In this document: piece after piece, positions 27,424 to 36,662 of the stretch
Numbering within the stretch: the first letter of the stretch is position 1
Layout of the letters: each line of letters begins with the position of its first letter
NCBI RefSeq assembly: GCF_000379765.1
Contig: NZ_KB903520.1
Location: 186,001 to 250,000, forward strand
DNA: 64,000 nt
Source: Flexithrix dorotheae DSM 6795
Lineage (GTDB): Bacteria; Bacteroidota; Bacteroidia; Cytophagales; Flammeovirgaceae
Direction: 5' to 3'
Made by a program: the position numbers and the translations under genes
The notes under the pieces: generated by a model
Database searches by the model: none
What the model saw: only the letters and a program-made list of their open reading frames with translations
Told to the model about the DNA's origin: nothing

Positions 27424-29805
27424 TTACTCAGATCTGAGGGAATCTACTGGATTGACAATTGCAGCTTTTATGGTTTTAAAACCTGAAGTTAAACCTGCAA
27501 TCAGAAAAGTAATTAAACCCCCGAGGAGAAAAATACCAATACTCAAATCAATTTTGTATGGATAATTGTCCAGCCATTTGGAAAATCCGAAGTAAGCCAG
27601 CGGTATGGAAATACAAAAGGCAATTATTATCAGTTTAGAATAGCCCTTTGTGAGTAAAATAAGAATTCCCATCAGGGATGCTCCTAAAACTTTCCGAATG
27701 CCTATCTCCTTAGTTTTTAGTTCGGTAAGGTAGGATATCAACCCAAAAAGTCCCAGCATTCCAATAAAAATGGCAATAAAAGCAACCACATTTAAAATCG
27801 CCATCATCTTTTCCTCTCCTTCATAAAATCCGGCAATATCATCATCCAGAAATGAATAGTGAAAAGTTTCCCCGGGATATAGCTTTTTCCATTCTTTTTC
27901 TATGGATTCCATTGTCCCCAGCATATCCCTGCTTTTCAGTTTTATGCCAATCATTTGGTATTGTGAACCCTCTGAAGTAATGAGAAGAGGCTCCTTGGCT
28001 TCCAGAAGGGAAGTGGTATGGAAATCTTTCACTACACCTCTAATGGGTATTTCTCCTCCAAAATCTACAAATTTACCAATAGCTTCTTCAGGGCTTTTTA
28101 ATCCAATCAGCCTGACAAATTTTTCATTTACCAGACAACTGGAAACGGTATCGCTGGGAAGTAAATTTTCACCGGCTATAAGAGGAATATTATAGGTGGC
28201 CAGGTAATCGATATCACCAAATTTTGCTTCTACCATTCCCTTAATCTGGTTTTCTTTAAATTCGAAGCTATTGGCAGATTGAGTGCCTGAAGCGGGTTGG
28301 GTATAAGCAAGTGTAGCTTTCTGAATATCCTGATATTGCAAGAGATTACTTTTCAGAATTTTAGCTTTTTCAATATCTTTTTCAGGGAGACTAACCTTTA
28401 CAAGCGCTTCTTGATCAAAACCAATATGAGTTTCCTTGAGCAGTTGCATTTGCTCCCTTACAATCAGTGTTCCCATGATAAAAAACTGGGAAATAATGAA
28501 TTGGAAAATTACCAGAGATTGCCTTACAGAAAGTCCTCCGATCTGGGTAGAAGTAATGCCATTTTTCAGGGCTGCAGAAGGATTGAAGCCGGAAATGATC
28601 TGAGCAGGATATAAACCAGAAAGCAAAGTAATTCCCAACCAGAGCAGGGTTAAAAAGAAGAACAATTCAAAACTGAAGGCGGTACTTATGGAAAGTGAAA
28701 GTCCCAGAAAATCATTGAGCTGAATTAATAACAATTCGGCAAAACCCATGGAAAATACCAGGGCGATGAAAGTGATAATCCCTGTTTCAGCTAAAAATTG
28801 AAAACGCAATAACAATCGGGAACTTCCCAATACTTTCCTTACCCCAACTTCTTTAGATCGCCTTGCGGCAAGTGCGGTATTTAGGTTGATAAAGTTGATG
28901 GAAGAGGTAATCAGCAGGAAAAGGCCTATGATAATAAGGCCATAAATGCTACCCTTACTGACTGTATTATAATTGAAATTTGAAAAATTTTCATTAAAAT
29001 GCAATTCGCTCAAAGGTTGCAGGTAATGAGTTTCCTCCTTATACTGGTGATCTTTATAATACTTTTTTACGAACTGCGGAAATCGGTTGTTGATGTTTAC
29101 CGGATCATAATTTTCTGGCAATAAAATATAGCATTGGTCACCACTCCATACACTTCCCCATTCTTCCATCTCTCTATCCTGCCTCACAGTGGAAAAGGAA
29201 ATCAACAAATCGAATGGAAAATCACTGTTATTCGGGAAGTCTTCCATTACTCCTGTAACTTTCAAATCATATTTTTTATCCAATTTTAAGATTTCCCCAA
29301 CAGCATTTTCCTTCCCAAAATATTTCAATGCACTTTTTTTAGAAAGTACGATAGAATTAGGTTCTCCTAGTAAGTTTTCAGTGTTTCCATAAAGAATTTT
29401 TCTGGTAAAAACTTTAAAGTAATTGGGTAGGGTATAGGCCATTCTTCCTCTTTCCTCTATTAACTTTTCCTCTCCGTCTTCTATGATACTAATTTTTCCA
29501 GATCTCTTGTAGGAAATAAAATTAACTTCCTCGATTTCGGGAAATTCCAATTCCATGGCAGCCGGAAGAGGGAGGGGAACTCCGGGGGTATAATCAGGGT
29601 TACCTCCTTTTTTGGATTCGTTCAGCACCCGATAAATTCTGTCATAATTTTCGTGGTGAGTGTTGTAGCTCAATAAAAAACTGGTTAATAAAAAAATTAT
29701 AATACAGGCGGTAATTCCAAGTGCCAGACCGGCCAGATTTATGGCCGTATGGCTTTTATTTCGCAAGATATTCCGTAAAGCTATTTTTAATAAATTTTTT
29801 AGCAT
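27424..29805 (-). CDS. FtsX/MacB-like ABC transporter permease, array copy 1 (first transcribed)
   Basis: A 793-residue double-FtsX permease, first gene of the five-gene minus-strand array. TM1 is about 20-42; RSKEVGVRKVLGSS marks the first TM cluster and KEIGIRKVLGAS the second; it ends NPVDSLRSE. The upstream region holds a possible sigma-54 promoter and a distal palindrome, a layout typical of NtrC-type activation. It is divergent from a GAF histidine kinase. Like its neighbours it needs an ATPase encoded elsewhere, unless the family works without one. Confidence 0.88.
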   Translation of the reverse strand: MLKNLLKIALRNILRNKSHTAINLAGLALGITACIIIFLLTSFLLSYNTHHENYDRIYRVLNESKKGGNPDYTPGVPLPLPAAMELEFPEIEEVNFISYKRSGKISIIEDGEEKLIEERGRMAYTLPNYFKVFTRKILYGNTENLLGEPNSIVLSKKSALKYFGKENAVGEILKLDKKYDLKVTGVMEDFPNNSDFPFDLLISFSTVRQDREMEEWGSVWSGDQCYILLPENYDPVNINNRFPQFVKKYYKDHQYKEETHYLQPLSELHFNENFSNFNYNTVSKGSIYGLIIIGLFLLITSSINFINLNTALAARRSKEVGVRKVLGSSRLLLRFQFLAETGIITFIALVFSMGFAELLLIQLNDFLGLSLSISTAFSFELFFFLTLLWLGITLLSGLYPAQIISGFNPSAALKNGITSTQIGGLSVRQSLVIFQFIISQFFIMGTLIVREQMQLLKETHIGFDQEALVKVSLPEKDIEKAKILKSNLLQYQDIQKATLAYTQPASGTQSANSFEFKENQIKGMVEAKFGDIDYLATYNIPLIAGENLLPSDTVSSCLVNEKFVRLIGLKSPEEAIGKFVDFGGEIPIRGVVKDFHTTSLLEAKEPLLITSEGSQYQMIGIKLKSRDMLGTMESIEKEWKKLYPGETFHYSFLDDDIAGFYEGEEKMMAILNVVAFIAIFIGMLGLFGLISYLTELKTKEIGIRKVLGASLMGILILLTKGYSKLIIIAFCISIPLAYFGFSKWLDNYPYKIDLSIGIFLLGGLITFLIAGLTSGFKTIKAAIVNPVDSLRSE

Positions 29806-29830
29806 ATCAATGATTTTTCAAAAATAGTTT

Positions 29831-29845
29831 TCAATTAGAATACCA
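29831..29845 (-). promoter_or_regulatory. weak sigma-54-like -24/-12 element before the permease array
   Basis: On the minus strand the site reads TGGTATTCTAATTGA. It has TGG at -24 and TTG at -12 with correct spacing (10 nt between GG and the -12 dinucleotide), but GA replaces the near-invariant GC. The 3' end lies about 26 nt before the array's first ATG. Confidence 0.3.
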
Positions 29846-29908
29846 GAATTATAACTTTTTGTAAATCAGTATTTTGCGAGTGCTTTAATGGTTTTAAATA
29901 CCAAAAAG

Positions 29909-29926
29909 TGTATCGAAAATGATACA
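29909..29926. promoter_or_regulatory. palindromic site upstream of permease array
   Basis: TGTATC-N6-GATACA, a perfect 6+6 inverted repeat. A further GATACAC half site lies at 29944-29950, matching the GTGTATC of the first arm (29908-29914) in inverted orientation. Distance to the permease ATG is about 100-145 bp, which fits an activator or enhancer site. Confidence 0.5.
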
Positions 29927-30054
29927 GTCATTTGTTTGGATATGATACACAATTTAATTGGAAATAGACAAGGCCAAATAGAATTACAGAAATAAAGTAT
30001 TAATTTTAATAAAAAACCAACAATCCTGATTTTTTAAATCGAATATCCAGTCTA

Positions 30055-31263
30055 ATGAAAAAACCAGCAAAACCCAGGAATGAGGAAGAAAGACTAAAGG
30101 CTTTAAACAAATACAATATTCTGGATACTTTACCTGAGAAGGAATTTGATGATATTACAAAACTGGCCTCTTATATCTGCCAGACTCCTATTTCCCTGGT
30201 TAGTTTTATTGACCCTAAGCGTCAATGGTTTAAGTCTCATCATGGGTTGGGGGCTTCTGAAACTCCCAGAGAACAGGCTTTTTGCGCCCATGCCATCCTC
30301 AAACCCGATGAAATTTTAGTTGTCCCGGATTCCAGAAAGGATAAAAGATTTGCGGAAAACCCGCTTGTAACCGGAGAACCCCATGTGATATTTTATGCCG
30401 GAGTCCCTTTAATTACCCCAGAGGGATTTCCATTAGGTACCCTTTGTATTATTGATAATAATCCCAGGGAAGTGAACCAGGATCAGCTGGAAGCTTTGAA
30501 GGCTTTGGCTGATCAGGTAGTGAATTTGCTGGAACTGAGAAAATCTAATCTGGCACTTGAAACAACTAAAAAGGAACTTGAACAAAGGAATAATAACTTG
30601 TTGGATTTTGCCTACGTGGTTTCCCATGACATTAAGTCTCCGCTTTCCCAGATTATAGGACTTACCAATGTTGCCAAGATGGATTATGGTAAAATATTGG
30701 ATGCAAAAGGAAACCAGGTTATTGATTTGATTAACCGATCTTCTCTCAAACTAAAAGCGCTGGTAGATGGTATTTTAAATTATTATAGTGGAGATAAAAT
30801 TTTAATAGACCACAAAGATGATATTGAATTACCTGATTTTTTCATGGAAATTATTGAGTTTTTTAAAAATGAAAATGGTGAATCCTGTCAGTTTGAGTTT
30901 ACTCCTGAAAAGCATCAGCTGAAAATTAATAAAACGGCTTTAGAACAAATCTTAATGAACCTGATTGGGAATGGCATTAAGTATAATGAAAAGGAAAATA
31001 TTCAGATAAAATTAGCCTTCAGGCAGGATGAAAAGTTTTATTATTTTTCGGTGGCAGATAATGGTATGGGCATTAGTAAGGAGGATCAGGAAGAAATTTT
31101 TGAGTTATTTAAACACCTTTCGAAAAAAGACCGGTTTGGAAATCTGGGCACAGGGGTTGGCCTATCTACCGTAAAAAAACTGGTGGAAAGACAAAACGGG
31201 CAGATTTCGGTTTCATCCACAGTAGGTGAGGGTTCCAGGTTTGAGTTTTCAATTGGCAGGTGA
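30055..31263 (+). CDS. GAF-domain sensor histidine kinase (soluble)
   Basis: A 402-residue cytoplasmic kinase. Residues about 25-160 form a GAF domain of the type found in many orphan bacterial kinases (PISLVSFIDPKRQWFKSHHG; PLGTLCIID). A short coiled-coil (165-185) leads to a HisKA box, VVSHDIKSPLSQI (His about 195), then HATPase_c with a LIGNGIKYNE N-box, DNGMGIS and GTGVGLSTVKKL. No response regulator is adjacent, so it is an orphan. It is divergent from the permease array (249 bp apart), so it may act on the same process, but there is no direct evidence. Confidence 0.88.
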   Translation: MKKPAKPRNEEERLKALNKYNILDTLPEKEFDDITKLASYICQTPISLVSFIDPKRQWFKSHHGLGASETPREQAFCAHAILKPDEILVVPDSRKDKRFAENPLVTGEPHVIFYAGVPLITPEGFPLGTLCIIDNNPREVNQDQLEALKALADQVVNLLELRKSNLALETTKKELEQRNNNLLDFAYVVSHDIKSPLSQIIGLTNVAKMDYGKILDAKGNQVIDLINRSSLKLKALVDGILNYYSGDKILIDHKDDIELPDFFMEIIEFFKNENGESCQFEFTPEKHQLKINKTALEQILMNLIGNGIKYNEKENIQIKLAFRQDEKFYYFSVADNGMGISKEDQEEIFELFKHLSKKDRFGNLGTGVGLSTVKKLVERQNGQISVSSTVGEGSRFEFSIGR

Positions 31264-31321
31264 TTTTTTTAATTTTATCTTCTTCTCCTAAAAATTAGTA
31301 TCAAATTTCTTTTTTCAGCCA

Positions 31322-31858
31322 ATGGAATTCAAAACTACCAAATACCAGATTTTACAGGTAAAAATTCCCCAACTCCCCCAACTTCAGGAAATCGCATTAG
31401 AAACATTTAAAGCCACCTATGCCCATCTCAATGAGCCCGGGAATTTCCGCAATTATCTGGAGCGTCAATTTAATGAAACGCAATTGAGCAGGGAACTGGA
31501 GAATCCGTCATCAGTCTTTTTCTTTTTAAAGGAAGGAGATAAAAAGGTAGGATATTTTAAATTAAACTGGGGCGATGCACAGACGGAGTCTCTTTCCGGA
31601 AATGCCCTGGAGTTGGAGCGGATATATGTATTAAAAAACCATCAAGGAAAAGGATTCGGTCAGAAAATGATTGATTTTATTTTGGAGTTCGGAATAACAA
31701 ATAATTTCGATTTTCTTTGGTTGGGAGTTTGGGAGAAGAATCCTAAAGCAATTAGGTTTTATGAAAAAATGGGATTTAAAAAATTTGGGGAACATATTTT
31801 CCGAATTGGGGATGAGGACCAGATCGATTGGATGATGAAAAAAAGTTTCCATAAATAA
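31322..31858 (+). CDS. GNAT-family N-acetyltransferase
   Basis: A 178-residue GNAT protein. The acetyl-CoA binding loop is NHQGKGFGQKM around residues 110-120 (Q-x-x-G-x-G/A pattern), followed by WEKNPKAIRFYEKMGF, the usual motif B. The acceptor is unknown; relatives acetylate small amines, spermidine or ribosomal protein N-termini. It lies 58 bp after the histidine kinase gene and may be cotranscribed. Confidence 0.85.
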   Translation: MEFKTTKYQILQVKIPQLPQLQEIALETFKATYAHLNEPGNFRNYLERQFNETQLSRELENPSSVFFFLKEGDKKVGYFKLNWGDAQTESLSGNALELERIYVLKNHQGKGFGQKMIDFILEFGITNNFDFLWLGVWEKNPKAIRFYEKMGFKKFGEHIFRIGDEDQIDWMMKKSFHK

Positions 31859-32028
31859 GACTTTTCAAAAGATAAAATTTTAGAATTATAACACTTTTTG
31901 GAGATCCAGAAAAAAAATATCGATAAGTAAAGAGCAATGAGTAAGGGCTGTATTCATCCTGTAATTTTTCCTTATTTTAATCTGAAAATTACTTCCTTTT
32001 TTCAATATCTCCGGTAAATTTGGGAAGG

Positions 32029-33768
32029 ATGAGAATCAAAAAATATATTCCCATTTTAGAGTGGCTTCCGGGGTATAAAAAACAAGATTTGCCCGGTGAT
32101 ATTTCAGCTGGTTTAACGGTTGGGGTGATGCTAATCCCACAGGGAATGGCTTACGCCATAGTGGCCGGATTACCTCCGGTTTATGGCTTATATGCGGCAT
32201 TGTTTCCCCAACTCATTTATGCCATTTTAGGTACTTCCGGTCAACTGGCCATAGGGGCGGTAGCCATGGATTCTCTTTTGGTGGCTGCCGGAGTTTCAGC
32301 TTTTGCGGTAGCCGGAACAGCTGAATATATCGAGCTGGCTATTTTGCTTGCCGGATTAATTGGTTTAATCCAGTTTCTTTTTGGAGTATTTAGACTGGGC
32401 TTTTTGGTGAATTTCCTTTCTAAACCAGTGATTAGTGGATTTACTTTTGCTGCGGCTTTTATCATTGGGCTAAACCAACTGGGAAATATCACGGGGATTA
32501 AACTGGCCAGGGATTCTTATTTACATCACATCTTAATTGATTTTTACCTATCCATTCAGCTCATTCATTTTCCAACTTTGTTGCTGGGCATTTCGGCTAT
32601 TTTACTCATCAAAATCTTAGGCTGGTGGAATAAGGACATTCCAGCTTCTCTGATGGTGGTGATTTTAAGCATTTTGGTGGTAAGCTTTTTCGATTTTGAT
32701 CAGCAGGGCGTTCAAATAGTGGGTTCTATTCCCAAAGGCCTTCCCGATTTTTCCTTCCCGAATTTTAGCTTTCATAACGTAACCGAATTATTGCCCACTG
32801 CATTCGGACTGGCTCTAATTGGATTTATGGAGGCCACGGCCATTGGAAAAGCTATGGCTACCAACAAAAATAAGGTCCGGGCCAACCAGGAATTAATCGC
32901 TTTGGGCTCAGCGAATTTTATTGGGTCTTTATTTCAGAGTTTTCCGGTGTCTTCGGGATTTGCCAGAACAGCTGTAAATATTCAGGCTGGAGCCAAAACC
33001 AGTGTGGCCGCATTATTTAGTGCCTCCTTAATTGCACTTACCCTTTTTGTGTTAACACCCTATTTTTATTATCTGCCCAAAGCCATTTTGGCCGCAATTA
33101 TCATGGTCGCTGTAGTGGGGTTGATTGATGTAGGTTATATCAAAAACTTATGGCGAACAGACAAAAGGGATTTTATTTTAATGCTTATTACTTTCATTTC
33201 CACTTTGGGATTTGGCATACAGGAGGGAATTGTTTTGGGAATCTTTTTATCTCTGGGATTGGTGATTTACCACAGTGTTTATCCGCACATGGCCTCCCTG
33301 GGGAAAATTGAAGGCACAAATTTTTATAGAAATGTTCAAAGGTTTCCCAAAGCCAGACAGCCGGAAGAAATGCTCATTATCAGGTTTGATGCCCAGCTTT
33401 ATTTTGCCAATATCAATTATTTTAAAGATAAAATAGAAGAACTGGTAAAAGAAAAAGGGGATAAACTAAAAGTGATAATCTTAAATGCAGATGCCATCAA
33501 TTCTATAGATACTACAGCCTTTCAGGAATTGCACCAGATGGTAATCAATTACCAAAAAGCGGGAATAGATTTTTACTTTTCGGGAGTAATTGGCCCGGTT
33601 CGCGATACCTTTTTCCAAAATAACCTGATTGATGAATTTGGTCGGGAAAAGTTTTTTATGGATGTAGAGGAAGCGGTAAAGTTTTTTGAAAAACACAAGG
33701 CCAAAGAGCAAAACACAATTGATGAAAATGCCATCCAGACCAATGTGGGGAATGGAAAGGATATTTAA
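32029..33768 (+). CDS. SulP-family anion transporter with STAS domain
   Basis: A 579-residue membrane transporter of the SulP/SLC26 family. The family signature is visible near the N-terminus (PGDISAGLTVGVMLIPQGMAY region, residues 20-40), followed by about 10-12 helices to about residue 415 and a cytosolic STAS domain (about 430-550) with LNADAINSIDTTA. Substrates in the family include sulfate, bicarbonate and other anions, not decidable here. The ATG at 32029 is chosen over an in-frame TTG nine bases upstream. A TAAATTTG promoter-like motif at 32015-32022 sits directly before it, implying a very short leader. A small membrane protein gene follows. Confidence 0.9.
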   Translation: MRIKKYIPILEWLPGYKKQDLPGDISAGLTVGVMLIPQGMAYAIVAGLPPVYGLYAALFPQLIYAILGTSGQLAIGAVAMDSLLVAAGVSAFAVAGTAEYIELAILLAGLIGLIQFLFGVFRLGFLVNFLSKPVISGFTFAAAFIIGLNQLGNITGIKLARDSYLHHILIDFYLSIQLIHFPTLLLGISAILLIKILGWWNKDIPASLMVVILSILVVSFFDFDQQGVQIVGSIPKGLPDFSFPNFSFHNVTELLPTAFGLALIGFMEATAIGKAMATNKNKVRANQELIALGSANFIGSLFQSFPVSSGFARTAVNIQAGAKTSVAALFSASLIALTLFVLTPYFYYLPKAILAAIIMVAVVGLIDVGYIKNLWRTDKRDFILMLITFISTLGFGIQEGIVLGIFLSLGLVIYHSVYPHMASLGKIEGTNFYRNVQRFPKARQPEEMLIIRFDAQLYFANINYFKDKIEELVKEKGDKLKVIILNADAINSIDTTAFQELHQMVINYQKAGIDFYFSGVIGPVRDTFFQNNLIDEFGREKFFMDVEEAVKFFEKHKAKEQNTIDENAIQTNVGNGKDI

Positions 33769-33805
33769 ACTAAAATATTTAATACTAACACCATAAACTT
33801 TTAAA

Positions 33806-34228
33806 ATGAAAACTACTTTAAGAATCGGAGGAACGGCTAACTTTATCATTGCCTTTTTACATATATTGGGACTGTTTTGGGCAGATAAAATGTTTGAAGT
33901 AACTGGCATAAAACCAGAAATGGACAGGGCTGCGGAAATGATTCATCCGCTTTATCCCTATTTTATCACGGTGGTTGTGGCGGTATTTTTTACGCTTTTC
34001 GGCTGTTATGCTTTTTCTGCCATCAACCAATTTAAAAAACTGCCCTTAATAAAACTGGCACTTTGGATAATTGGAATTATTTATTTGGGAAGGGGAATTG
34101 GTGGTTTTTTATTTATGAAGTTAGAAACCATCCCATTCTATTTGGCAGCCTCTTATTCTCTGATAGCACTACTTATTGGGGCTTGTTATATCATCGGGGC
34201 AAAGCTTTATTCGGAAAAATACAACTAA
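33806..34228 (+). CDS. small four-helix membrane protein of unknown function
   Basis: A 140-residue protein with four hydrophobic helices (about 8-26, 50-70, 78-100, 105-128) and short loops. No motif or family is recognised. It follows the SulP gene by 37 bp on the same strand, so it is probably cotranscribed and may be an accessory protein, but this is only positional. Confidence 0.7.
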   Translation: MKTTLRIGGTANFIIAFLHILGLFWADKMFEVTGIKPEMDRAAEMIHPLYPYFITVVVAVFFTLFGCYAFSAINQFKKLPLIKLALWIIGIIYLGRGIGGFLFMKLETIPFYLAASYSLIALLIGACYIIGAKLYSEKYN

Positions 34229-34477
34229 ATCCTGCGGAAATATAATTTTAATCATTGATAATCACCTTTTAATCAGGAAACTAATCAATATATGTAATTG
34301 CCTTCATAAATTTATATTATAATGATTAAATTGCATCACTTAAATTGGAACAGTTATATCATCAGAAAATGTTGGTTTAGGTACTGAGATTTAAACTTTT
34401 CAGTCCACTTATGAAGTGCGTGATTAAGGTTTAAATCATGCTTATTCAGTGAAAATTATAATACATAATCAGGAAGA

Positions 34478-36532
34478 ATGAAGAAAATTATTTTATTAGT
34501 ATTGCCGGTTTTAGTGGTTTTGGGATTTGTGGCGGTAAAACCTTCTACTCTTGGGAGTATGTTGTCGGCTGGAGATACAACGAAAATCCTTGCGCCTTCC
34601 CCGGAACATTATAGTGAAGCAGCCCTGGTTTCTGCTATTTTAAATCAACATCACTATAGTAAAATAAAACTGGATGATTCTCTTTCGGCAGAAATATTCG
34701 ATAATTTCATCAACTCCTTTGATAATTTCCATATTTATTTTCTTGAGTCAGATATTAATTCCTTTGAGGGCTACCGCTATCAGCTGGATGATCACCTAAA
34801 AGAGGGAAATGTAGATTTTGCTTATGAAGTGTATAAGGTCTTCAGAAGCCGGTTTATGGAGCGTATGGAGAGGATAAACCCCATGCTGGCAGTTGGTTTT
34901 GATTTTGGGAAAAAAGAAATCATGGATTTATCTCCGCCAGATAAATGGCTGGCTACGGAGGAGGAAATAGAAGAAGAGTGGAGGTTATTATTAAAAAGCC
35001 AGGCTTTAAATTTAAAATTAGCAGGAAAGGATTCCGCTTCCATTATTGAAACAGTGGAAAAACGGTATGAAAGATATAAGAAGGTGATTTCCCAATATAA
35101 AAGCGAGGATATTTTTCAGCTTTATATGAATTCACTGGCCTCTTCATTCGATCCGCACACCAGTTATTTTTCCCCTATTAGTGCGGAGAACTTTGAAATT
35201 GGAATGAGTCTTTCTCTGGAGGGGATTGGAGCCAGGTTATTTTCTCAAAATGATTATGTCACATTCTCCGAAATTCTTCCGGGAGGACCGGCTTTTAAAA
35301 GTAAAAAATTAAATGCCGGGGATAGAATAGTAGCGGTGGCTCAGGAAAATGACACTACTTTTGTGAATATTGTGGGATGGAGAACGGATGATGCAGTACA
35401 ACTGATAAGAGGTGCTAAAGGCACTACTGTGAGGCTTCAGGTATTGCCGGCAGAGGCTAGTCTTACTTCCAAACCAATTGAGGTAAAAATGGTGAGGGAT
35501 AAAATTAAACTGGAAGATCAGGCGGCTTCTCAGGAAATCATCCCTTTTGAGTTTAAAAATAAAAACTACAAAATAGGCGTCATTACCATTCCTTCATTTT
35601 ACCGGAATTTTGAGGCGGTAAGGAATGGAGAAGAAGATTTTAAAAGTACTAAAAAAGATGTGCTTAAAATATTGGAGGATTTCAATGTTGCCGGGGTAGA
35701 TGGTGTAATTGTAGACTTAAGAAGAAATGGAGGAGGATCATTGCAGGAAGCAGTTGAATTAACCGGGTTGTTTATTCCTGAAGGCCCTGTAGTTCAGGTA
35801 AGAAATGCTGACAATTCTGTGGAAATTTTAACAGACCCGGATTCCGATATTCGATACGATGGTCCATTAGCTGTGGTGATCAATCGATTCAGTGCTTCTG
35901 CTTCTGAAATTTTTGCTGCAGCTATTCAGGATTATAAAAGGGGAATTGTAGTGGGTGAACAAACTTATGGAAAAGGTACTGTACAGAGTTTGATTGATCT
36001 TAAGCGCTTTTTACCTGAAGAGAAAGCCAAGTTAGGCCAGTTGAAGCTTACCCTTGCCAAATTCTACCGGGTAAACGGCAGCAGTACTCAGCACCTGGGA
36101 GTTTCACCCGATATTCAAATGCCATCTCCTTTTAGTGCCGAAGAGTATGGAGAAAGCTCCCAGCCAAATGCTTTGCCATGGGACCAGATCGCACCCACGG
36201 ATTATATTGCCTCAAATTATGTTTCTGAAAATCAGATAAATGCCTTAAATAAATCTTACCAAAAAAGGACAGAAACTGATGAGGGTTTGGTAGAATTGAT
36301 CAAGAATATTGAGGAAATCAAAAATGAGCGGGAGGTAAACAGTATTTCATTGAATGAGGAAGAAAGAAGAAAAGAAATGGAGGGCGTAGGAGAAGAAGGA
36401 AGTAGTTCAGATCTATCAGCCGAAATCGAAAGTGAAGAAATTCCCGAACCTGAAAAACCAGATGAAATTAATGATGTTTACCTAAAACAAAGTATTTATT
36501 TAATTGCCGAGTTAATTTCAGGAGTAGGTTGA
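34478..36532 (+). CDS. prc: carboxy-terminal processing peptidase (Tsp/Prc, S41)
   Basis: A 684-residue periplasmic or membrane-anchored serine protease. Order: N-terminal signal/TM (4-22), a long helical N-terminal domain (40-220, with TSYFSP at about 229), PDZ (about 235-330, ILPGGPAFKSKKLNAGDRI), S41 catalytic core (about 345-535) with DLRRNGGGSLQEAVEL, catalytic Ser in SASASEIFAA (about 471-475) and catalytic Lys in QTYGKGTVQ (about 498), and a C-terminal DUF3340-like helical tail. The dyad is intact. It processes envelope proteins, including lipoproteins. Transcription ends at a hairpin terminator. Confidence 0.93.
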   Translation: MKKIILLVLPVLVVLGFVAVKPSTLGSMLSAGDTTKILAPSPEHYSEAALVSAILNQHHYSKIKLDDSLSAEIFDNFINSFDNFHIYFLESDINSFEGYRYQLDDHLKEGNVDFAYEVYKVFRSRFMERMERINPMLAVGFDFGKKEIMDLSPPDKWLATEEEIEEEWRLLLKSQALNLKLAGKDSASIIETVEKRYERYKKVISQYKSEDIFQLYMNSLASSFDPHTSYFSPISAENFEIGMSLSLEGIGARLFSQNDYVTFSEILPGGPAFKSKKLNAGDRIVAVAQENDTTFVNIVGWRTDDAVQLIRGAKGTTVRLQVLPAEASLTSKPIEVKMVRDKIKLEDQAASQEIIPFEFKNKNYKIGVITIPSFYRNFEAVRNGEEDFKSTKKDVLKILEDFNVAGVDGVIVDLRRNGGGSLQEAVELTGLFIPEGPVVQVRNADNSVEILTDPDSDIRYDGPLAVVINRFSASASEIFAAAIQDYKRGIVVGEQTYGKGTVQSLIDLKRFLPEEKAKLGQLKLTLAKFYRVNGSSTQHLGVSPDIQMPSPFSAEEYGESSQPNALPWDQIAPTDYIASNYVSENQINALNKSYQKRTETDEGLVELIKNIEEIKNEREVNSISLNEEERRKEMEGVGEEGSSSDLSAEIESEEIPEPEKPDEINDVYLKQSIYLIAELISGVG

Positions 36533-36555
36533 TTTTTGCAAAAATTAAAAAATAG

Positions 36556-36605
36556 TATCCTGAAGTTTTGAGTACGTTTCACTTAAAGTTTCAGGATATT
36601 TTTTT
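36556..36605 (+). terminator. terminator of the Prc gene
   Basis: Stem TATCCTGAA (36556-36564) / TTCAGGATA (36590-36598), with secondary pairing inside the loop, followed by a seven-base T run. Confidence 0.7.
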
Positions 36606-36662
36606 AAGTCCGGGAGGCTATATTTACTACCATTGTGACTAACCAAAACAAAAGTATATTTA

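Noticed and set aside
32015-32022. TAAATTTG promoter-like motif directly before the SulP ATG
   Set aside because: It matches the -7 consensus but lacks a -33 partner and would leave almost no leader, so it is only noted in the gene entry.
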